A program made the translations under genes and the position numbers. DNA of 64,000 nucleotides from Mactromeris polynyma (taxonomy: Eukaryota; Mollusca; Bivalvia; Venerida; Mactridae): contig JASFXZ010000014.1 in the NCBI GenBank assembly GCA_032209605.1, forward strand, positions 1,446,912 through 1,510,911. Direction: 5' to 3'. The notes beneath the pieces were generated by a model. It worked only from the letters and a program-made list of their open reading frames with translations, had not been told where the DNA came from and made no database searches. Positions 55,313-64,000 of this stretch are shown here, one piece after another (the first letter of the stretch is position 1; each line of letters starts with the position of its first letter).

Positions 55313-57458
55313 ACCATATCTTAAAGGCCCAATAAGGTTATTTTATACAATTTACATTTAAACCGCAAACAATACAACATGGACTTGTATAAGAGACCAT
55401 TCAGGTCCCAGTCCTGACGTCTTCTCTAACTTGTTTATACCTTTATCCATACGTAGCTCTTTCTCCTTACTTATTTGTCATAACTCAAATTTCCATTCCT
55501 CTCTATGCCTCTTCTATCTCCATATCTCTCCCTTCGCCTGCATGGTCTTGTTTTTATCAAACCCAGTTCATCTTGCTTCGCCTAACGACTTCCACAAAAA
55601 TAAGACCTAAAATTAAGAACGAAATTTTCAAGTCACTTTTCATTGTTTTGGTATTAATTTAACCTCAATATTAAGAAAACCTCAATAAGGAGACCAGTTT
55701 TAAACAGAATGTATGTTGTTTCATTCAATTTCAAAACACAGAAATGCTATGAATTTGCGTATTTTAATAAGTTTCCTAAATCGGTATTCACAAACGACAC
55801 TATACATTCGGAAATCCTCGGCCAACTACGTCAAGTGCCTCGGATGTACGTTAGGCACTACTTTCGGAAATACCATTCGAATGTCATGAAAACAAGATGG
55901 CGGCATGAACGCTGGAGTGCTGATGAATGTACTATTTAAGCTATATGAAGACTGAAATATGTGAGTTTTTAACTAGAAATGACAACGATAATCCATCTCT
56001 TACGTGAGTTTATCGAAGTTATTGAAATTATAAATCCGTTTTACGAGAACTATTTCTTGACCGCACAAAATGTTGAGTTTTGCTTCATAGTGCTCCGCCT
56101 TACATACACTAGAGGGTGTTATCCGAGTAACGAAGTTGTACGAAAATACCCGAGAGCTGTCGAGAATGCGACACTATAGTGTATCTGAAGTCATTATTCA
56201 GTGGCCAAATCGTTCGCGAAGTCCTCACTCATCCCAGTGTATTCCAGCTACCATGTAGTTCATTTTAAAATATATATTCACACCCAGTGTCAATATCTAT
56301 CCAGAGTTGTCGTTCCTGCTATGTTCTCATACACTTTTGTTAACTTCTCAGTTACAAGTGTATTTCAAAACACACACAATGTTAGCTTGTTTTGTGGCGA
56401 TATGTCAAATGTTTTGTACATAATTATGTAGGTTGGTTTGTCGTATCCAATTCGGATGAAAAGTCATGCGGCTGATGGACTTCTGCGTGCTTGGTAGGAA
56501 CGACAACTCTCGGTAATGATTGTCATTTAAACACACGCGCAGTGGTTTCCCCTGACAGCGTTTTGAGATTCATGTAAAACACTGTCATAGTGTTGCTAGT
56601 ATTAATCTATAGATATAGATAGTTTATTTCAAGATTGTAGGCCTTTGGCCCATGAATCACATGTATAATACAGAGAATATAGTATTAAGTCACATGTGTA
56701 CACAGTACATGTAGTATTCAGCATAAAATTGTACAATAGTAATTATAATTACTGATCTATTCCGGTGAATGACAGTTACAGACTAGAATAACATTTATAC
56801 ATCTAGTAAGATAACATGTCGTAATAACATTGAATATATCTGATTTGTATCAATAATAGTACTACAACGTTTTGAAAAGGTTTAGTAATTTACAGTACAG
56901 TACATGATTGGAGAAAGATTAGTTAAGATAACATTAATTATCTCGTCTTTCAAAGCTCTTAAATACATAAATCGATAATTTTTTAACAATAGTTCTGGTT
57001 CACTACATAATTATCACGATACGTATGTAGTTAACTAGTCTCTTTAACGTGAGTAACCCGTAATTTTCTAGTTAAGTATTTAGTTAACGAGGGGCCGAGA
57101 CGTATGCCAACATATTTCAGACAGTTAATACTGAGAAAAATAATAGTCGAAGGAAAGTTAGTAGCTCAAGATATGAACGATATATCACGACAATAGATGT
57201 TAATGCGCATGACGTATTTTACCTGAGGACATGTTTGACTAATTTTGTCCTTGATGAAAGCATAGCTATGTATACATAAATGTCCGCGCGCTGACAAGCG
57301 GTGTTGATGGGCGACTTAAAACAGTCGCACTCATGTTGTAAAACTACACTGCATTACAAAACTTGAGACTCATTTGTGAATGTTGCTTGTGCATGTTCAT
57401 TAGTTAAACCTATATCTTTATATAACTCTGTAACAATATTGTAAAGATTTGCTACTAA
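55313..57458. other. Intergenic, scattered repeat relics
   Basis: A reversed fragment of the CAGTAAAACC MITE lies near 55597-55700. An inverted pair, CAGAGTTGTCGTTCCTGC near 56302 and GGTAGGAACGACAACTCTC near 56493, marks a possible foldback of about 215 bp. A LINE-like tail lies at 56620-56750. Open frames of 60-76 codons here have no signature. Confidence 0.45.
56620..56750 (+). repeat. LINE-like 3' tail, copy 2
   Basis: It shares the ordered words 'tggcccatgaat', 'ataatacagagaatata', 'aagtcacatgtgtacacagt' with 39890-40015. Confidence 0.55.
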
Positions 57459-57459
57459 T

Positions 57460-58622
57460 ACTTATGTTAGTATATATTATACTTAAAGTCCATTTACTTA
57501 GTTACTACTACTTTATATATACTTTTACTTATGTTAGTATATTATACTTGAAGTCCATTTACTTAGTTACTACTACTTTATATATACTTTTACTTATGTT
57601 AGTATATTATACTTAAAGTTCATTTACTTAGTTACTACTACTTTATATATACTTTTACTTATGTTAGTATATTATACTTAAAGTCCATTTACTTAGTTAC
57701 TACTACTTTATATATACTTTACCTATGTTAGTATATTATACTTAAAGTCCATTTACTTAGTTACTACTACTTTATATATACTTTACCTATGTTAGTATAT
57801 TATACTAAAAGTCCATTTACCTAGTTACTACTACTTTATATATACTTTTACTTATGTTAGTATATTATACTTAAAGTCCATTTACTTAGTTACTACTACT
57901 TTATATATACTTTTACTTATGTTAGTATATTATACTTTAAGTCCATTTACTTAGTTACTACTACTTTATATATACTTTTACTTATGTTAGTATATTATAC
58001 TTAAAGTTCATTTACTTAGTTACTACTACTTTATATATACTTTTACTTATGTTAGTATATTATACTTAAAGTCCATTTACTTAGTTACTACTACTTTATA
58101 TATACTTTTACTTATGTTAGTATATTATACTTAACGTCCATTTACTTAGTTACTACTACTTTATATATACGTTTACTTATGTTAGCATATTATACTTAAA
58201 GTCCATTTACTTAGTTACTACTACTTTATATATACTTTTACTTATGTTAGTATATTATACTTAAAGTCCATTTACTTAGTTACAACTACTTTATATATAC
58301 TTTTACTTATGTTAGTATATTATACTTAAAGTCCATTTACTTAGTTACAACTACTTTATATATACTTTTACTTATGTTAGTATATTATACTTAAAGTCCA
58401 TTTACTTAGTTACTACTACTTTATATATACTTTTACTTATGTTAGTATATTATACTTAAAGTCCATTTACTTAGTTGCTACTACTTTGTATATACTTTTA
58501 CTTATGTTAGTATATTATACTTAAAGTCCATTTACTTAGTTACTACTACTTTATATATACTTTTACTTATGTTAGTATATTATACTTGAAGTCCATTTAC
58601 TTAGTTACTACTACTACTACTT
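57460..58622 (+). repeat. 65-bp satellite, about 17.8 units
   Basis: The unit is ACTTATGTTAGTATATTATA then CTTAAAGTCCATTTACTTAG then TTACTACTACTTTATATATA and CTTTT. Units differ at only a few bases, which suggests recent amplification or gene conversion. The array ends in (CTA)n before the GC-richer 'ggttggagccccgggtgtgac'. Confidence 0.95.
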
Positions 58623-59798
58623 AGGTTGGAGCCCCGGGTGTGACGTATGTCCTAGCTAATAAACAGAGTTATCAACTTTCGCTTTCGCCTGATAGGTCAA
58701 TTGCCTTGAAAAAAGTTCATTATGACCAGCCGCATATAGACAACTTAAAGCAAAATTAAGTTGCTCTTAACATGCGAGCTAATTACCTTAATATGTTTGT
58801 ATTTTTCTACTTTATTCTATCAGTTTCATTAAATCCTTTCTCTATAACTATAGTTACATTTTGATAATTTCGTACATCTATGTTTTTTGTGAATTTTCTT
58901 CTATGAATTGTAACAATGTATAAGTCAAGATTCTTTAAGAAGAACTATAACATTTGTTATATATATATCGTATATGTAATGTAGACTATTATCTGATAAT
59001 TGAATAAGGTATATACACGGTAGTTTTTTATGTTATGTATCATTATTGTATATATTTCTACTGCTATTAAATAGGCCTGCTTGGTCCCAAAAAGAAAAAT
59101 AAAAAAAAATAAAAAAATAGAGTTATGTTTATCATAGTTACAAGTGTTATACAAGAGGACATTTCGGTGTTGATGATCTTAGCCGCAATTGAAACATAAA
59201 GTATCATTTCCACAACGACTAATAAACCAAATATGTTATCTCTCTTAAACGTATGCGTGTTTATAGGGGCGTGAAATACAATAACATTTTGCCCCAGTTT
59301 TGGTTTATTTGTATTCAAAAGCAAATTATAAGGTATTCATCATATAATTGAAACATCTATCAAAAGTTTTCATGTAATAATAATTATTTTACTGGTAATA
59401 GAAACTTGAAATTTATCAAAAATTCGATCTAATGTCGAAATATGTTCACATATTCGTTTTCAAGTATTCAAACTCAAAGGCAAATAAAACAGGAAAAGAC
59501 ACATTGTAATGCAAAAGTTCTTGATTTTGTATTCTTTTCGTTTCAAAGGCCTTCCAAAAAAATATTTTGCAATGAAATGTAATACATTTAAATTATCATC
59601 TTAGTGATCATAAAATTAACTATATAGTCACTAATGTGTTTTATATTTTGTTGTTGCATAAAGATCAAATTATTGATCGGTGTATTTTAAAAACATAATT
59701 ATTTTGATGTTTGAAGTGGGATTTCAGTCGCGGGAAGGAGTGATGTGTAACAAGCGTTAGACTCCTTGCATTATATATATATATATAATTATATTATG
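58623..59798. other. Intergenic AT-rich sequence, no gene
   Basis: An A-rich tail at about 59085-59120 (aaaaagaaaaataaaaaaaa) preceded by 'ggcctgcttggtccc' may mark the 3' end of a retroposed element. A TA run lies at 59774-59788. Minus-strand open frames at 58957-59324 are low-complexity and unsupported. Confidence 0.45.
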
Positions 59799-60411
59799 CA
59801 GTAAAACCTCAATAGTAAGAACACCATTGGGACTCTTGAAAACTGGTCTTAATATTGAGATGGCCTTAATATTGAGGGCTTACAGACTTTTCAACCCCAA
59901 GACTTTTCAACCCCACTTTTCAAATGAAGACTTCAACCCCAGGACTTTTCAACCCCTGATTTCAAGACTTTTCAACCCCTACCTGTTGAGACTTTTCAAC
60001 CCCTAGTTTGAATATTTTCAACCCCTACATTTATCTTTTTCAACCCCTACTTTGAAGACTTTTCAACCCCTATTTCTAAGACTTTTCAACCCCTATATCG
60101 AAGACTTTTCAACCCCTGTGTTTCAGATAAGTGTATTGTTTGGCATAATATTTTGTGTGAATAAATAGTGTAGATTGTGTTTGATTGTGTGTGGCAGTAT
60201 AAATACATAATGTTTGAGTGTAAGTGACAGCGTAATTAGACTTAATTAGAATAACAAATCACATTATCAATTAAATACCAATTAAATTACCTGCTGTTTT
60301 ATGCCAAATAAAATGTGATATAATGATATATCTTTATTAGTTCTGTGTATTACACATGTTGTGCAAATAGATCCTTTATTTTATTATTATTGATATGTTT
60401 TTTTGTGTATA

Positions 60412-62160
60412 CAGTAAAACTTCGAAACCTCGAACAGTTTTGGCTCGAACACAGAAGATACCTCGAACAGGTTATTAAGTCCCGGCAAAACCCCTTCTTA
60501 TTTCATATTATCTAACAGTAGATCACTCGAACAGAGATAGGTCGAACACTCGAACAGGATTTGGGGTCCCTAGCTATCATTTCATTCATTGTTCACTATA
60601 GATAGGTCGAACAATACAATAATTCACACCTTTCAATGACCGTTTAATATACTAGTATACACATGTTATTCGCACTGCGTGATAATTACTTGCCAGTTGT
60701 ACATGTGGAAACTCCCTAATCAGAACACCCCTCGGACAAACTTTAAAGGTCGGATTAGAGGAGAGTCCGGACTGGAGAGAATTCCTCTATTGAATGTCCG
60801 TAGGCAAGACATTCTTTCAGTAATTTGAATATGTTCGCTAGAGCAAAGACCTAAATACCATTTGGCTAGAGGATGTTTGCGTTATCGCGATGTAATATAT
60901 AATATCTAAATGCATTATTTTATTTGACTTTGCAGACTAATTTAAGCTACAAAATGTATATAAACTTGAAAATTCAATGTATAGCCCAAAATCATAAGTT
61001 ATAAGAGACCAACATATTTATGCAACTTTCATAAGAGGAAGATTTGCAATGCGATATGCAAAATACATGATGTGTGAAATATTGGTTGTCTGAATTCTTC
61101 CATAAATTATGTAAATTATCATTATAATGTGTTTATTCGTTATAGAAATGTAGGAAAATCGATTCTTCAGAATATGAACCGCTGTAGACGCCTCTCGTTT
61201 ATTTAAAACTGTATGAAAGCTTTGAATATAATTTCACTGCACAAGGTGGATACACGAATCTCAAGCAAGTATTTCATTTTACAGTCAAATGCTTTTAAAC
61301 ATAGCTGAAATTAAGTATGGGTATTTTGCGACATTATACCGTCCATAAAACCTGACAAGCTATGCACTTAGTACGATGTATTATCAAAACACCATACCTG
61401 AAAACTATGCACCATAGCTTTATTTCAAAAGGTTTTTCGTAGAGGAAAAAAATAATCTAGGGTAAAAATTTTGAATTGTGATTTGTGTACCTAATGGGCC
61501 CTTTTCTGCGCTCACATCCAATGTTTTCCAATTGTTTACAAAATAAGTACATCTCGTACCCGGTCTTACCTTGTTTCCATCAAAACTTAATGCATACGAT
61601 GATAACGTCTAATGGTATGTATTCATAGAGACAATTAAATTATTCTCTCAATTCTCAGTCATTATACGATCTGACGTATTTTTGCGGAAAATTATCGTCC
61701 GGTTTTGGGAGATTTATTTTACCTGTAAAATAACAATCCGGACAGAAAAATTCGTTCGGATTCCGGAGTAGGGAGGATCCGGACTGTGGGGATTTTTTAT
61801 ATGTCGTACTGGAGGAACTAAACCGAGAAAATTGTCCGGTTGCAGGAAGTTTCCGGATCGGAGAGTTTCCGGATTAGGGAGTTTCCACTGTACATGTACT
61901 ATGTGACAGACAATTCATGCGTATTAGAATAAACGAGAGAGAATAAGGTGCCACAGGGAATCATTTTTGCTTTCCTTTCATTTCTTTTTTAATTTTATTA
62001 TTATGAATAATGCTGCGACTATTGATCGACGTGCATTCAGTATGAAAACCGGCGACTGTCAATTAGGAAATATACGCGTATACCGTAGATGCCTCGAACA
62101 GTAGATGGCTCGAACTAATTGCTAGGTCCGACGGCAGTTCGAGGTTTCGAAGTTTAACTG
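60412..62160. mobile_element. pogo-like element with CAGT..TTCGAAACCTCGAAC ends
   Basis: TA on both sides (60410-60411, 62161-62162). The left end starts CAGTAAAACTTCGAAACCTC and the right end is the complement of CAGTTAAACTTCGAAACCTC. 'Cgaacag' motifs repeat in both arms. No transposase frame. It is itself interrupted at 60702. Confidence 0.82.
60702..61890. mobile_element. Innermost element, GTGGAAACTCCCTAATC ends
   Basis: TA on both sides (60700-60701, 61891-61892). The left end reads CATGTGGAAACTCCCTAATC; the right end is the complement of CAGTGGAAACTCCCTAATCC. Subterminal 'gtccgga' words recur ('gagtccggactgg', 'gtccggttgcagg'). 1189 bp, no long reading frame. It is the last arrival in the nest. 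Confidence 0.8.
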
Positions 62161-62635
62161 TATATGCTTCATAAGTATTCATTTTGGAATGTAAATAAAC
62201 TTAAAAAAATAAACTTAAACAACGTGTTTGTCAACATTTTTCCAGCCAACAAATGTGATAATTGTCCAATTAAAAACATATTCGAGGGGTTGAAAAGTCT
62301 TGGTTTATTAGGGGTTGAAAAGTCTTGATTTTAACAGGGGTTGAAAAGTCTTAGGCTAATTAGGGGTTGAACATGACAGTGGGGTTGAAAAGTCTTGGAT
62401 ATTTTACCTTAGGGGTTGAAAAGTCTTGGGGTTGAAAAGTCTTGGGGTTGAAAAGTCTCGATACCATATTGAGGTTGAATAAAGAGCTAAACAGCGAAAA
62501 TGGACTAGTGTTCTTAATTTTGAATTTGTCTTATTATTGAGGTGGTCTTTATGTAAGGTTTTGCTGTATATAAGGGATATGAAAGGGGAGATAACACGTG
62601 ACAAACTCCTTTGGTTTTGAATATTTTTACATGTA

Positions 62636-62770
62636 CTAGGAATGGGAATATTTTATCATTACCCTAACCGATTAACCGAAATTTCTATCGAACGGTTAAT
62701 CCATTAACCGAACGAAAACACGAACATTTACTGTTAAATTTAATTTCACACAAACGATACCATACTGGGC
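62636..62770 (+). repeat. Fragment of a CGATTAACCGAA-repeat element
   Basis: 'accctaaccgattaaccgaa' and 'cgaacggttaatccattaac' are inverted and direct variants of GGTTAATC. They look like one end of a hAT-type MITE. I cannot find its partner end. Confidence 0.4.
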
Positions 62771-63195
62771 AGGCCCGTAGCTGGGCATACGCACGTACGC
62801 CCGTGCGTATCATTATTTTCAAAAGTCGAAAAACCAAATACTTTAAATCAGCATTAAAAATCGAAGGCTGAGGGGGATGAAGGGTTACAGCGCAGCTATT
62901 GAACTATACTGGACTCGAACTTCATGTGTACACATAGAAAAGAGAGCATTTTATCAGTAAACAACTAAACTTAGGGTAATGTCCTGATCCTGCAGATGTG
63001 AAGTTAAATTTACTCCAGAACTACATTATTTGTATCATACGAACATTAGCATTTCCAGGAATAGAATAGTTATGTATTAACATATTTGACAGTTGTTGTG
63101 TGCATACGCTTTATTATCACCAACGGACGGACGAACTGATGGGATCCTTTCAGACAAATAATTATATGTTTAATATGCTGATCATTAAATGACAG
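62768..63195 (+). mobile_element. Possible 5' part of a decayed hAT element
   Basis: GGCAGGCCCGTAGCTGGGCA at 62769 resembles the ends of hAT elements related to the transposase fragment that follows. The rest of the stretch is non-coding and AT-rich. Confidence 0.4.
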
Positions 63196-63584
63196 GTGGT
63201 GCTAGAAATTCATGCCTCGTGTGCATCTTATGTGACTAACGACATTGACCAGTTCTGCACCGCGATACGTCTATGGCAAAGAGGCTGCCAGACGGTAACG
63301 GAGGACCCATGCGACTGCCTATTGGAAGCGTTGGGTCAGGCAAATAAGGACCCCTACCCAAATGTCCGTGCCTGTCTGTCTATATTGTTATCAATGCCTG
63401 TGTCAACAGCAACAATAGAACGGTCCTTTAGCACGATAATACCTATTAAGACCATTTGCGAAGTACGATGACCACTCGGTGGTCTTGGTCTCCTCAATAT
63501 CCATAGATAGATAGATAGCGATGCAGTGGTTGAAATATTTGCCAGGAAAAAGGAAAGACGCCTGGTTCTTTTATATAAGATTTG
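63196..63584 (+). pseudogene. hAT transposase C-terminal dimerisation domain, frameshifted
   Basis: The first frame reads YPNVRACLSILLSMPVSTAT then IERSFSTIIPIKT, the hAT C-terminal dimerisation signature (P-V-S-x-A-x-x-E-R-x-F-S). Past a shift, GGLGLLNIHR continues in a second frame. After an expanded (GATA)n tract, DAVVEIFARKKERRLVL continues in a third. These pieces are in the normal order for the domain, so this is one decayed gene tail. The N-terminal catalytic part is not found upstream. Confidence 0.75.
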
Positions 63585-64000
63585 AACCTGCCTAAGCTAC
63601 ACTCAGTGAATGTATATGGCTTACATTTTAATGAGGGTATTGAGGGTAAACATATGCCGTTATACATGTAAAGTATCATTTTAGTATAAATAGAAATACA
63701 TGTACAAACAAACTTTATGTTTCTGTTATCTTTAGTCGCTCTGTTCCATAATGCCATGTTTAATTGAGGATGTGAACATTGATGACACTATGCGCGTCAG
63801 TTTATACTGACTTTACTATAATGCTATGTCAAAGTTTGTTTTATATTGCTGTGAATGTTGACGGACGCTGTATTTTTTTAATAAATGGTCCCTATAGTAA
63901 ATGACAATTTCGACTCCGTTTATAATTATCAAACTATATCATTTAACCTTAAACGTGTTTGGTGAAAAAATCCTCTGAATATCCAACAATCGATCAGAGT
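63585..64000. other. Right edge, no gene recognised
   Basis: AT-rich sequence without a credible reading frame. The minus-strand open frame at 63494-63757 overlaps the hAT remnant and has no signature. Confidence 0.4.

Larger units (their letters stand above)
59878..62465. mobile_element. Element with GACTTTTCAACCCC repeats and 9-bp target duplication
   Basis: ATATTGAGG is present on both sides (59869-59877, 62466-62474). The ends are arrays of AAGACTTTTCAACCCC on the left and its complement on the right. The outermost bases are GCTTACAGACTTTTC and, complemented, GGTATCGAGACTTTTC. A 9-bp duplication and ends that start with G recall Mutator-like elements, but no transposase is present. It contains the next two elements. 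Confidence 0.8.
59799..62566 (+). mobile_element. CAGTAAAACC-family MITE split by a three-deep nest
   Basis: The left part (59799-59877) reads CAGTAAAACCTCAATAGTAA to 'aatattgagg'; the right part (62466-62566) resumes 'atattgaggttgaataaaga' and ends AAGGTTTTGCTG then TA. Compared with the intact copy at 42414-42591, the break is exactly within AATATTGAGGTTGAATAAAG. Confidence 0.85.

Overview
The window is nuclear DNA from an animal. It is AT-rich, its genes are split by GT-AG introns, and it carries tRNA-derived SINEs, LINE tails, many families of small inverted-repeat transposons (MITEs) and several tandem satellites. The repeat style and gene content suggest a lophotrochozoan, most likely a bivalve or other mollusc. 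That assignment is an inference. I see no rRNA gene, functional tRNA gene, CRISPR array or bacterial-type operon.

Region 1 (1-5.9 kb, minus strand) holds eight consecutive exons of a P5A-type transport ATPase (ATP13A1, the ER helicase/dislocase ATPase). They run from the nucleotide-binding domain to the phosphorylation-domain hinge. The 5' exons, including the catalytic DKTGT exon, are not found anywhere upstream in the window; the 3' exons lie off the left edge.

Region 2 (5.9-18.2 kb) is the most unusual object: a 12.2 kb DNA transposon of Ginger1/GIN type. It has TGTAAC/GTTACA ends, a 4-bp CCGG flank on both sides, and two inverted arms of about 2 kb made of roughly 59-bp hairpin-forming repeats. 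Its single spliced gene encodes an HHCC zinc finger, a DD35E integrase, a GPY/F module and a C-terminal OTU cysteine protease. The 4.25 kb intron of that gene is mostly a 24-bp minisatellite. A related 1.6 kb non-coding element (18.2-19.7 kb), with a different but still palindromic repeat core, abuts it. A 73-bp repeat follows (19.7-20.1 kb).

Region 3 (20.9-51.7 kb, plus strand) is a complete 27-exon gene for a secreted protein of about 2693 residues: signal peptide, 16 EGF repeats, a mucin-like Ser/Thr region of about 1000 residues, 2 EGFs, then four laminin-G domains separated by EGF pairs, with no transmembrane segment. This is the architecture of eyes shut/spacemaker (EYS), the photoreceptor extracellular matrix protein. 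All 26 splice junctions are phase-compatible. Its introns are packed with MITEs, some within 14-30 bp of splice sites, and with minisatellites.

Region 4 (51.7-64 kb) has no host gene I can support. It holds a solo LTR, a 65-bp satellite, a four-level nest of transposons (59.8-62.6 kb) and a decayed hAT transposase tail (63.2-63.6 kb).
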